From: Nitrogeniibacter aestuarii
GTDB taxonomy: Bacteria; Pseudomonadota; Gammaproteobacteria; Burkholderiales; Rhodocyclaceae
Length of the DNA: 64,000 nt
NCBI RefSeq assembly: GCF_017309585.1
Contig: NZ_CP071321.1
Coordinates: forward strand, 3,286,001-3,350,000
Direction: 5' to 3'
In this document: piece after piece, positions 51,279-58,943 of the stretch
Layout of the letters: every line of letters begins with the position of its first letter
Numbering within the stretch: position 1 is the first letter of the stretch
Program-made: the position numbers and the translations under genes
Notes under the pieces: generated by a model
The model's database searches: none
Seen by the model: only the letters and a program-made list of their open reading frames with translations
Told to the model about the DNA's origin: nothing

Positions 51279-51635
51279 ATGATTACCAAGGATCATCAAC
51301 CGGGTCTGGTCGAGGTGGCTGTGTTCGGTGAATTCGAACTGGCCGATTACAAGGAATTCGAAGAACTGGTCAATTACAAGATCAAGTTCGAAGGCCCGCA
51401 GAATCTGTTCATGGACCTGCGCAAGATGACCGGTTTCACCGTCGACGTGGCCTGGGAAGAGATCAAGTACAGTCGCGAGCACAAGCGCGACTTCGGCAAG
51501 ATCGCGATCATTACCGAAGACCAGTGGACCACCTGGAGCGCCTGGATCTCCCAGCTGTTCGTCGAAGCCGACGTTCAGGTCTTCCCCGAAGAGCCCGAAG
51601 CGCGCGCCTGGCTGGCGGGCGACCCGGTCGCCTGA
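51279..51635 (+). CDS. SpoIIAA-like (STAS-related) protein
   Basis: A 118-residue protein. The alpha/beta pattern VEVAVFGEFELADYKEFEEL, NLFMDLRKMTGF and FGKIAIITEDQWTTWSAW matches the SpoIIAA-like family (Pfam STAS_2), found alone in many proteobacteria and possibly binding lipids or nucleotides. Function unknown. AAGGA stands upstream. It precedes the sulfurtransferase gene by 10 bp and may share its promoter. Confidence 0.83.
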   Translation: MITKDHQPGLVEVAVFGEFELADYKEFEELVNYKIKFEGPQNLFMDLRKMTGFTVDVAWEEIKYSREHKRDFGKIAIITEDQWTTWSAWISQLFVEADVQVFPEEPEARAWLAGDPVA

Positions 51636-51645
51636 GGCCCTCGCC

Positions 51646-52494
51646 GTGAGCACATGGACCACACTGATCAGCTGCGACCAGCTCGCCCAAGAACTCGACA
51701 ACCCGGCCTGGGTGGTGGTCGATTGCCGGCATGATCTGGCCAACCCAGAATTCGGTCGCCGGGCCTATGCCGACGGTCACATCCCGGGCGCGGTGTTCAT
51801 TCATATGGACGACGAACTCTCCGGTCCGAAGACGGGCCGGAATGGTCGCCACCCGTTGCCCGACCCCGCCCGCCTCGCCAGCCGACTGGGTGCCTTGGGC
51901 ATCGACAGTTCGAAGCAAGTGGTGGCTTACGATGACGCAGGCGGCATGTACGCGGCGCGTTTGTGGTGGCTGTTGCGCTGGCTCGGTCATGACGCCGTGG
52001 CGGTGCTCAACGGTGGGTTGCAGGCGTGGCAGCAAACGGCGGGAGAACTGACCAAGCTGCCCACCACCCCGAAAGCGACCACCTTCACCCCCAAGGTCCG
52101 GGACATCAAGGTGGATGTGGACGCCGTCGTACGCGATCACGACTCCGAGCGCATGCACATCATCGATGCACGAAGCCCCGACCGCTTCCGTGGTGAGAAC
52201 GAAACCATTGATCCGGTGGGCGGGCACATCCCCGGCGCCATCAACCGGTTCTTCAAGGACAATCTGGACGCTGACGGTTTCCTCAAACCAGCGGCACAAC
52301 TCAAGGCGGAATTCACGACCCTGCTCGGCGATAGAGCGCTGGACCGCGTTGTCCATCAGTGCGGATCGGGCGTGACGGCGTGCCACAATCTGCTGGCAAT
52401 GGAAGTGGCCGGCCTTGGCGGCACCCGGCTGTATCCGGGCTCATGGAGTGAATGGTGTGCCGATCCGGCACGAGCCGTCGCGAAGGGGACGTGA
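51646..52494 (+). CDS. sseA: Rhodanese-type sulfurtransferase (mercaptopyruvate/thiosulfate)
   Basis: A 282-residue two-domain rhodanese. The inactive N-terminal domain contains VVVDCRHDLANPEFGRRAY and the C-terminal active-site loop is CGSGVTAC, with the catalytic Cys near residue 239. CGSGVT is the 3-mercaptopyruvate sulfurtransferase signature, while thiosulfate-preferring rhodaneses carry CRKGVT. The start is GTG with GAGG upstream. No signal peptide. Could process sulfane sulfur linked to the Sox/Fcc pathways, but distance gives no direct support. Confidence 0.9.
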   Translation: MSTWTTLISCDQLAQELDNPAWVVVDCRHDLANPEFGRRAYADGHIPGAVFIHMDDELSGPKTGRNGRHPLPDPARLASRLGALGIDSSKQVVAYDDAGGMYAARLWWLLRWLGHDAVAVLNGGLQAWQQTAGELTKLPTTPKATTFTPKVRDIKVDVDAVVRDHDSERMHIIDARSPDRFRGENETIDPVGGHIPGAINRFFKDNLDADGFLKPAAQLKAEFTTLLGDRALDRVVHQCGSGVTACHNLLAMEVAGLGGTRLYPGSWSEWCADPARAVAKGT

Positions 52495-52689
52495 CAGACG
52501 CAAGCGCAAGACAGCCGGGGGCCATGACCCGTATTCGGACGGCGAAACGGTCCGGGCCAACCGCGCCAAATCAAAACCCGGTAGCCTGTACTCAACCCCG
52601 TGTCACAAGGCCAGGAGAGACCCGGGTACCCTGCTGAGCGTCAGGCAGGAAGTTTGCAGTGCAAGCGGCACACGACGCTGGAGCCCACG

Positions 52690-53019
52690 ATGACTGAAAA
52701 GAGCACCCCCACCGGTTACTCGGTTGCCCAACTCAACCAGATCATTGAACAAGCCATGGTCTATCAGTGCGCCTGCCCGGCTCAAGTGAGCAAACTGCTG
52801 ATCGAATTGTCCCTGCTCACTCAGTACCAGCGTGACTGTCTGGAAGACACCTCGGCCAATGCTCAGGTCCATCAGCGAATTCGCGAGGCGATTGCCGCAG
52901 TCAGGCCCGAGGTCGAGGCCTGCCTCACGGACATCCTGACCCTCGAAGGCTGGGACATGGGCACCCTGGAGATGCCCGACGATCTGAAGAAACGCATGAT
53001 CGACGACCTGTCCGGATAA
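52690..53019 (+). CDS. Conserved-looking protein of unknown function
   Basis: A 109-residue, acidic, mostly helical soluble protein with a Cys pair in VYQCACPAQVSKLLIELSLL and a single Cys further on (RDCLED). The C-terminal segment ILTLEGWDMGTLEMPDDLKKR is negatively charged. No family recognised. GGAG lies upstream, and base composition and codon use look normal. The preceding 195 bp (52495-52689) contain nothing clear. Convergent with tspO, six bases away. Confidence 0.7.
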   Translation: MTEKSTPTGYSVAQLNQIIEQAMVYQCACPAQVSKLLIELSLLTQYQRDCLEDTSANAQVHQRIREAIAAVRPEVEACLTDILTLEGWDMGTLEMPDDLKKRMIDDLSG

Positions 53020-53025
53020 CACCCC

Positions 53026-53526
53026 TCAGACCCACCCGGCCCCCAGACGATCCGGATTCAGCTGCCACACCGCCGCATTGAGTGCGGCGGCGAAACCGAC
53101 CCAGAGCAGATACGCCAGCATCAGGCCGGCAGCCCATCGGCTCACCGGCCAGAACGCGGCAATCATCGCCCCGATCAGCCCCACCAGCACCATCACATCG
53201 ATGAGCGCCAGGCCCCCCAGGTGCCAGGCGAAGAACAGCCAGCTCCATGCCACGTTGACGACCAGCTGCCCACAGAACAGGGCCAATGCCCGTCGGCGGG
53301 CAGATGATGGGGGCTGACACCAGACCAGCCAGGCGGAGACGGCCATCAGGCCATAGAGCACACTCCAGACCGGACCGAAGACCCACGCCGGCGGCGCCCA
53401 GGCGGGTTGCCTGAGTTCCCCGTAGAAAGATGCCGCCGACGCCGATGCGACCGCACCAAGCCCGGCCGCAGCGAAACACAGCACCAGCCACCCGGCCAGC
53501 CCCCACCACACACGATTGCTCGACAT
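53026..53526 (-). CDS. tspO: TspO/MBR-family tryptophan-rich sensory protein
   Basis: A 166-residue membrane protein with five predicted helices. The hallmark LRQPAWAPPAWVFGPVWSVLY (residues 45-65) and the Trp-rich NVAWSWLFFAWHLGG are present. TspO proteins bind porphyrins and haem and tune oxidative or tetrapyrrole-linked responses. An in-frame ATG six codons upstream is also possible. Its promoter region is shared with a divergent gene headed by a Fur-type site, consistent with an iron/haem link. Confidence 0.93.
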   Translation of the reverse strand: MSSNRVWWGLAGWLVLCFAAAGLGAVASASAASFYGELRQPAWAPPAWVFGPVWSVLYGLMAVSAWLVWCQPPSSARRRALALFCGQLVVNVAWSWLFFAWHLGGLALIDVMVLVGLIGAMIAAFWPVSRWAAGLMLAYLLWVGFAAALNAAVWQLNPDRLGAGWV

Positions 53527-53635
53527 CACCGGATCACGCTCCACGCTATTTCGTTACGGATGTTCAGAGTCACCCCGTGTCGATCGGTTCTGCCCCGCCG
53601 GGCGTGACAAGACAATATCCCTGATCAGCGCACGG

Positions 53636-53664
53636 TTTACATGATAATGATTCTTGTTTACATT
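53636..53664 (+). promoter_or_regulatory. Predicted iron-regulated promoter with embedded Fur box
   Basis: TTTACA (53636-53641), 17-bp spacer, TACATT (53659-53664). The spacer contains a Fur-like 19-mer (53643-53661) beginning GATAATGAT; 13 of 19 positions match the classic Fur consensus, all nine in the left arm. Binding would block the promoter. Leader about 26 nt to the downstream start. Confidence 0.65.
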
Positions 53665-53696
53665 AACCCCATCCATGATGCCACCGGAGCTACCGT

Positions 53697-53993
53697 ATGG
53701 AAGCCGCCACCGACCTGCCGACCCGCCCCTGCCCGTTCAGTCTGCTCGCGGCCACGTTCGCCCTCATGACGCGCTATGCCTCGCCCATGCCCGACGCCCG
53801 CATCTGCGAACACAGGATGCGCTCCCTGCTGGCGCGCAAGATCGTCTCGAATCTGTTCTTCCTCAAACACCACCCGGACCTGCCCGTCGGGTTCGGCCAG
53901 GTGGTCACCAACGTGCACGCCCAATGGGAAGCCCTCGCACAGGGCACGGCCCTAGACACAGGCCACGCGCAGGTCGCGACAGTGCTTCACTGA
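53697..53993 (+). CDS. Small protein of unknown function in a Fur-controlled operon
   Basis: A 98-residue soluble protein without signal peptide. Its centre (LLAATFALMTRYASPMPDARI, then CEHRMRSLLARKIVSNLFFLKHHP) is helical with Cys, His and Met residues that could bind metal or haem. No family recognised. GGAG stands eight bases before the ATG. Its stop is 10 bp before the DUF2325-like gene, and a well-formed Fur box lies 36 bp upstream, so expression under iron limitation is predicted. Confidence 0.7.
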   Translation: MEAATDLPTRPCPFSLLAATFALMTRYASPMPDARICEHRMRSLLARKIVSNLFFLKHHPDLPVGFGQVVTNVHAQWEALAQGTALDTGHAQVATVLH

Positions 53994-54003
53994 AGGGGTG
54001 ACC

Positions 54004-54597
54004 ATGGAACCGAAACGACTTGATGAGCACCGCGTCCTGATACGGCATCTGGCTGCGCTGCAGGCCCGGTGCACCGACGCCATCGCCGAGCGCGATGCAA
54101 CCATCAAACGACTCAAGGCCGACCTGATGCTCGCCCAGGCCGAACGTATTCGCCGGGATACGCTGATTGCGATCAAACAGGCCCAGTTGGAAGAAGCGCT
54201 CGCAGCCGCACCGGATCTGCCGCACCGGCTTGCCCTGACGCGACAGATCCGCCAGCTGCAGTCACGGATTGACGTGCTGACGCGAGAACTGAACGGCGCA
54301 ACACACTTTACAGCCAGTATCGCCACCTCGACGGGTGCCAGCCGACCAGCCCGGAAGACGCTGAAACAGCGTCGCAGTTTCGACCAGGATGATCTGGACG
54401 CCGCTTTCACAGCGCGAGAGGTGATCTGCCAGACCGGGTGCATCAGTCATGGTCATTACTGGCTCAAGACAGAGGACTGCGCCCTGAGCGGACACCCCTG
54501 CAGCACGCCGCCAACGAGTGGCGAATCCGCATCTGACGAACGTCAGGCATCCGCATCGATCACGAGGGCGTTTGCCAGAATCACGTCAGAGGACTGA
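54004..54597 (+). CDS. Coiled-coil protein with C-terminal DUF2325-like domain
   Basis: A 197-residue protein. Residues 5-95 form a long coiled coil (heptads through RDATIKRLKADLMLAQAERI). The C-terminal part contains REVICQTGCISHGHYWLKTED followed by CALSGHPC, resembling the end of DUF2325 domains, where a Cys-x-SH motif recurs, with further cysteines that could bind metal. AAGGGG precedes the ATG; a GTG two codons earlier opens the frame. Second gene of the Fur-box operon. Its last 12 bp overlap the 3' end of the convergent membrane-protein gene. Function unknown. Confidence 0.68.
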   Translation: MEPKRLDEHRVLIRHLAALQARCTDAIAERDATIKRLKADLMLAQAERIRRDTLIAIKQAQLEEALAAAPDLPHRLALTRQIRQLQSRIDVLTRELNGATHFTASIATSTGASRPARKTLKQRRSFDQDDLDAAFTAREVICQTGCISHGHYWLKTEDCALSGHPCSTPPTSGESASDERQASASITRAFARITSED

Positions 54598-55008
54598 CGC
54601 ACGGTGTTGAGCGAACCAGTTGAACGCCCAGCGATTCCCTAAATAAAGGATCAGCGAAAACACGGCCGCCAGGACAATGACGAACACGAGATATGTCGGT
54701 TGAGTGAGAAGCGCGAAGATGCCGTGCCAGTCTGCAGGCGGCGTCAGGACAATGAAGGCCACGGCGGTCAGCAGGACAGAGCCTAACCAGACCAGGGCCA
54801 ACGACAACAAGGCGTAGCGGCGTGATTCGCTGGGTTCGGGCGCTCGGCGATGATCACGCACGAACATGTGCCCGGCGATGAAGCCGGCCGCCAGAACTGA
54901 CGGCGCGAGACTCGCGCCGTAGGAGACGCCGATCATCTCGAGCAGCGTGTTGAGTGCAAAGGAAACGACAACATTGACGACTGTGAAGATGGCGGCGTAC
55001 TTGAACAT
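54586..55008 (-). CDS. Small four-helix membrane protein (ABZJ_00895-like)
   Basis: A 140-residue protein with four predicted membrane helices (about 4-24, 32-50, 70-92, 103-130). The N-terminal layout MFKYAAIFTVVNVVVSFALN and GASLAPSVLAAGFIAGHMF resembles the small ABZJ_00895 membrane family, of unknown function. The ATG is preferred; a TTG ten codons upstream opens the frame. Confidence 0.7.
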   Translation of the reverse strand: MFKYAAIFTVVNVVVSFALNTLLEMIGVSYGASLAPSVLAAGFIAGHMFVRDHRRAPEPSESRRYALLSLALVWLGSVLLTAVAFIVLTPPADWHGIFALLTQPTYLVFVIVLAAVFSLILYLGNRWAFNWFAQHRASVL

Positions 55009-55128
55009 GGGGCGACGTTGAGCGGGAAAGAACCTCAAGCGTAGCGCCGCACTGGATCAACCGATACGAACCATGTCACTCGCATAAGGGTGCGCGCTCG
55101 TCGGCCAAGACGCCCCTGGCGCGCGCCC

Positions 55129-55938
55129 TTACCACTCCACCCGCTCGATACTCCCCAGCGACCGGCCGAGAAAACGTTCGCCAATGGTCTGGAAGCGTAG
55201 CGGAATGTCCGTCACGTGATAACGCGCATTGGACAGATGCTCGCCGGTATTGGCCAGATCCATCTGCGCAAGCGCCTGCGCCGCTTGCTCGGCAACGGTG
55301 GTCGCAGAATCAACCAGCTGCACGCCACCGCCCGCCACGTCCATGAGCAGCGGCTTGAGCAGCGGATAGTGCGTACAGCCCAGCACCAGGCTGTCCACCT
55401 GCTCGGCCAGCACCGGTTTGAGGTACTCCTGCGCCGTCATGCGAGTGACCGGGTGATCCAGCCAGCCTTCTTCGACCAGTGGCACGAACAGCGGGCAGGC
55501 CTGCGAGTAGACGCGTACCCCCGGATCCATTGCATGCATCCGTCGCGCATAGGCGTTGGAATTGATGGTGGTGGGCGTGCCGATCACGCCAATGGCGCGA
55601 GAACGCGAACGGGCCACAGCAGCCCGGGCGCCGGCGTCGATGACGTCGAGCACCGGCATGTCGCCCGCCTTGCGCCGGACCACATCGCCCGCCACCGCGG
55701 CCATGGTGTTGCAAGCAACGATCAGCATCTTGACGCCGCGCTCGAGCAGGAAATCGGTGATCTGACCGGTGAAGTGCTCGATGGTCGCCACTGACTTGAG
55801 GCCGTAGGGCACCCGGGCGGTGTCACCAAAGTAGACAATGTTTTCCAGCGGCAGGCGCTCCATCAGCGCACGCACCACGGTCAGCCCGCCGACGCCGGAG
55901 TCGAAGACGCCAATGGGCAGGGAGCGGTCGTGGGGCAT
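55129..55938 (-). CDS. murI: Glutamate racemase
   Basis: A 269-residue enzyme making D-glutamate for peptidoglycan. The two catalytic cysteines are in LIVACNTMAAVA (about residue 76) and LVLGCTHYPLL (about residue 187); GVFDSGVGGLTV and YFGDTARVPYG are conserved. Stands alone between a membrane-protein gene and queG. Confidence 0.96.
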   Translation of the reverse strand: MPHDRSLPIGVFDSGVGGLTVVRALMERLPLENIVYFGDTARVPYGLKSVATIEHFTGQITDFLLERGVKMLIVACNTMAAVAGDVVRRKAGDMPVLDVIDAGARAAVARSRSRAIGVIGTPTTINSNAYARRMHAMDPGVRVYSQACPLFVPLVEEGWLDHPVTRMTAQEYLKPVLAEQVDSLVLGCTHYPLLKPLLMDVAGGGVQLVDSATTVAEQAAQALAQMDLANTGEHLSNARYHVTDIPLRFQTIGERFLGRSLGSIERVEW

Positions 55939-55986
55939 GAAGATCTCGGCTTTCAGGCAAAAGGAAGTGGCCGCTATTCTATGCGT

Positions 55987-57084
55987 TCACGCCTGATGTT
56001 GGGCGAGCGCCCACTGCACATGCTCGCGCACCAGCGGGTCGTCATGATCGGCTCGCGCCGCAAGCGCCGCCACCACCGATTCACTCGTGGCCGCATTGCC
56101 CAGCCCGACGGCAAGATTGCGCAGCCAGCGCGCGTGGCCGATGCGGTAGATGGGGCTTCCGGCCATGCGTTCGGCGAACGTTTCGGCTGACCAGCCGAAC
56201 AACTCGACCAGCGTGGCAGCATCGAGCCCGTGGCGCGGCATGAAATCATCTTCTGCCGACGGGTGGGCGAAGCGATTCCACGGGCAACACAACTGGCAGT
56301 CATCACACCCGTAGACGCGATTGCCGATGAGTGGCCGTAGCGCTTCAGGAATGGTGCCGTGCAGTTCGATGGTCAGATAGGAGATGCACCGCCGGGCGTC
56401 CACCTGATACGGTGCGACGATGGCACCGGTCGGGCAGCTATCGAGACACGCGGTACATTGCCCGCAGTGGTCGGACAGCGCGTCGGTCAGTGGCAAATCC
56501 AGATCGGTGAAGATTTCGCCCAGAAAGAAATACGAGCCAGCCTCCCGGGACAACAGCAGGCTGTGCTTGCCACGCCACCCCAGCCCCGATCTGGTCGCCA
56601 GCTCCACTTCGGCCACCGGAGCAGAATCCGTGAATACCCGCCATTGATGCGGCACCTCCTGCCCGATCCGTTCCGCCAGCTTCTTGAGCCGCTGTCGAAG
56701 CACTTTGTGATAGTCACGGCCCAGGGCATAACGCGATACGTAGGCGCGCTGGGTGTCGCCCAACTGGCCCCGGGCATCCATCATCTGATCCTGACCGGGC
56801 CAGTAGTCGAGCCGTGCGGTAATCACGCGCCGTGTGCCGGGCACCAGCTCGGCGGGTCGGCATCGGCGCATCCCGTGTTTGGCCATATAATCCATCTGCC
56901 CGTGATATCCGGCATCCAGCCAGGCTTGCAGGCCTTGCTCCGCCTCGGGATGATGAATGTCGGCAATGCCAATGGCACCAAAACCCAGCTCGCGCGCCCA
57001 TGCGCGGATCTTGTCGACGAGCGCGGCGCCGGTAGCGCCCCCACCCTGCCCCGCCGGGAGTTTCTGATGATCGAACTGAGCCAT
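55987..57084 (-). CDS. queG: Epoxyqueuosine reductase QueG
   Basis: A 365-residue cobalamin-dependent enzyme that reduces epoxyqueuosine to queuosine at the tRNA wobble base. Two [4Fe-4S] sets are visible: CGQCTACLDSCP and CDDCQLCCP. The N-terminal substrate domain (LGFGAIGIADIHHPEAEQGL) and a C-terminal HEAT-like helical end are present. The start MAQFDHQ was chosen over 59 spurious extra codons; even so, it overlaps the start of the divergent tsaE by 18 bp. Confidence 0.95.
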   Translation of the reverse strand: MAQFDHQKLPAGQGGGATGAALVDKIRAWARELGFGAIGIADIHHPEAEQGLQAWLDAGYHGQMDYMAKHGMRRCRPAELVPGTRRVITARLDYWPGQDQMMDARGQLGDTQRAYVSRYALGRDYHKVLRQRLKKLAERIGQEVPHQWRVFTDSAPVAEVELATRSGLGWRGKHSLLLSREAGSYFFLGEIFTDLDLPLTDALSDHCGQCTACLDSCPTGAIVAPYQVDARRCISYLTIELHGTIPEALRPLIGNRVYGCDDCQLCCPWNRFAHPSAEDDFMPRHGLDAATLVELFGWSAETFAERMAGSPIYRIGHARWLRNLAVGLGNAATSESVVAALAARADHDDPLVREHVQWALAQHQA

Positions 57085-57576
57085 GGCCACGATGATAACG
57101 ATGCGGCCTTGCATGCGCACCTCAAGGACGAGGACGACACCCTCGCCATGGGCGCGAAAATCGCGCCGGCATTGACACCTGGCCTGGTGATCTACCTGGT
57201 GGGCGACCTTGGTGCAGGTAAAACCACGCTGGTGCGCGGCCTGCTGCGTGCGCTTGGTCACACCGGCAGTGTAAAAAGTCCCACCTACACCTTGATTGAA
57301 CCTTACGTAGTTTCTAGATTAAACTTATATCACTTTGATTTTTATCGGTTCACTTCACCCGACGAATATCTGGAAGCTGGCCTGGAAGAATATTTCACCA
57401 ACGAGGGCGTCTGCCTGGTGGAATGGCCGGACAAGGCAGCCCCCTATGTGGCTGCACCAGATGTGGAAATCGGGCTGACGGTAGCCGGCGACGGGCGGGA
57501 TATCACCCTCCGCCCCCTGACGGAGTCGGGAAGAGAATGCACAAAAACAATCGCAGCGCCTTCTCCCCCTCGCTGA
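57067..57576 (+). CDS. tsaE: tRNA threonylcarbamoyladenosine biosynthesis ATPase TsaE
   Basis: A 169-residue P-loop ATPase needed, with TsaB and TsaD, for t6A modification of ANN-decoding tRNAs. Walker A is GDLGAGKTT (about residues 46-54), then GHTGSVKSPTYTLIEPY and the switch region LNLYHFDFYR. GGGAG supports the start; a TTG at 57109 would give a length closer to the E. coli protein. Codons 81-93 (57307-57345) are strikingly AT-rich, with AGA, TTA and TTA close together. Its 3' end overlaps amiC by 40 bp. Confidence 0.93.
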   Translation: MIELSHGHDDNDAALHAHLKDEDDTLAMGAKIAPALTPGLVIYLVGDLGAGKTTLVRGLLRALGHTGSVKSPTYTLIEPYVVSRLNLYHFDFYRFTSPDEYLEAGLEEYFTNEGVCLVEWPDKAAPYVAAPDVEIGLTVAGDGRDITLRPLTESGRECTKTIAAPSPPR

Positions 57577-58877
57577 AACAGCATGCGAGCGTTCCCGCTC
57601 GTCGGCACTTCCTGAAAGCCGCCGGCGCAGCCTTCGCCATGATGGTCAGCCCGGTCGGGCAGGCTGCCGCCTCCAGGATGGTGGCGGTTCGCGTCTGGCC
57701 TGCCGAGGACTACACCCGCATCACACTTGAATCCAAAGCGGAAATCGGCTTCAAGTATTTCACGCTTGACGGCCCGGACCGCCTGGTGGTCGACCTTGAA
57801 GGCGTCGAGTTCGACAGCGTCATCAAACATCTGCCCGATCGCATTACCGAGGCCGACCCTTTCATCAAGCTGGTTCGCGCCGGACGCAATCGCCCCGGCG
57901 TGGTTCGCGTGGTGGTCGAGCTCAAGCAGGCCATCAAGCCGCAACTGTTCACCCTGCAACCCGTGGGCGCCTATGGTCACCGCCTGGTGCTGGACCTTTA
58001 CCCGACGATCGAAACCGACCCGCTGCTGGCGCTGATTGAGAAGGACAGCCCGGCCGATGCTGCCAGAGGTACCGACAGCGCCACCGAAGTCGCCCGGGCC
58101 AGCGAACGCGTCACGCCTGATCGACACGGACGCAATCCGGCGGCCGAGCGCAACGTGAATCGTCTGGTCACGGTTGCCATTGACGCCGGGCACGGTGGTG
58201 AAGATCCGGGCGCCGTCGGTCGTCGCGGCAGTTACGAAAAGAACGTGACGTTGATGATCGCGCGCCGGCTCAAGAAACAGATCGACGCCCAGCCCGGCAT
58301 GCGCGCCGTGCTCACCCGCGACGGCGATTACTTCGTTCCGCTATACAAACGCGTCCAGAAAGCACGTGCCGTCCGGGCCGACCTGTTCGTGTCGATCCAT
58401 GCGGACGCCTTCGTCAAGCCCGACGCCCACGGCAGTTCGGTGTTCGTGCTCTCCGAGCGCGGCGCCTCGAGTGCCGCCGCCCGCTGGCTGGCCAAGCGCG
58501 AAAACGATGCCGACCTGATCGGTGGCGTCAATATCGGCGGCCCCGACGGCCATCTGGCTCGCACCCTGCTCGATCTGTCGCAAACCGCCACCCGCAACGA
58601 CAGCATGAAGGTGGGCAAGGCGGTGCTGCGCGAACTTGGCGGGGTCAATCGACTGCACAAGCGGGATGTGGAGCATGCCGGGTTTGCGGTGCTGAAGGCA
58701 CCGGACATTCCATCCATCCTTGTCGAGACCGCATTCATCAGCAACCCGGAAGAAGAGCGCAAGCTGAACAACCGCAAGTATCAGGACCAGATGGCCGAGG
58801 CCATCATGAAAGGGCTCAAGCGCTACTTCGACGAGAACCCGCCACTATCGCGTATCCGCGTGGCGAGCATCGACTGA
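57537..58877 (+). CDS. amiC: N-acetylmuramoyl-L-alanine amidase with AMIN domain
   Basis: A 446-residue exported cell-division amidase. A Tat-type signal is present (ARRHFLKAAGAAFAMM). An AMIN domain follows (about residues 45-150, VRVWPAEDYTRITLESKAE), then a Ser/Arg-rich linker and an Amidase_3 domain: IDAGHGGEDPGAVG with the first zinc His, a conserved Glu in RGSYEKNV, SIHADAF with another His, and VETAFISNPEEERKL carrying the catalytic Glu. It cleaves septal peptidoglycan. GGGAAGAG lies upstream inside tsaE. tsaE-amiC order is common in proteobacteria. Confidence 0.94.
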   Translation: MHKNNRSAFSPSLKQHASVPARRHFLKAAGAAFAMMVSPVGQAAASRMVAVRVWPAEDYTRITLESKAEIGFKYFTLDGPDRLVVDLEGVEFDSVIKHLPDRITEADPFIKLVRAGRNRPGVVRVVVELKQAIKPQLFTLQPVGAYGHRLVLDLYPTIETDPLLALIEKDSPADAARGTDSATEVARASERVTPDRHGRNPAAERNVNRLVTVAIDAGHGGEDPGAVGRRGSYEKNVTLMIARRLKKQIDAQPGMRAVLTRDGDYFVPLYKRVQKARAVRADLFVSIHADAFVKPDAHGSSVFVLSERGASSAAARWLAKRENDADLIGGVNIGGPDGHLARTLLDLSQTATRNDSMKVGKAVLRELGGVNRLHKRDVEHAGFAVLKAPDIPSILVETAFISNPEEERKLNNRKYQDQMAEAIMKGLKRYFDENPPLSRIRVASID

Positions 58878-58895
58878 GTGGCTGATTGAAACAGA

Positions 58896-58924
58896 GAAGG
58901 GGCGCCGGTTCGGCGCCCCCTTTT
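58896..58924. terminator. Bidirectional terminator between amiC and egtD
   Basis: Eight-bp stem GGGGCGCC/GGCGCCCC with a short loop and CTTTT on the plus side; the minus strand reads a CTTCT tract. Confidence 0.8.
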
Positions 58925-58943
58925 CATTGGATTGCAGCGACGG

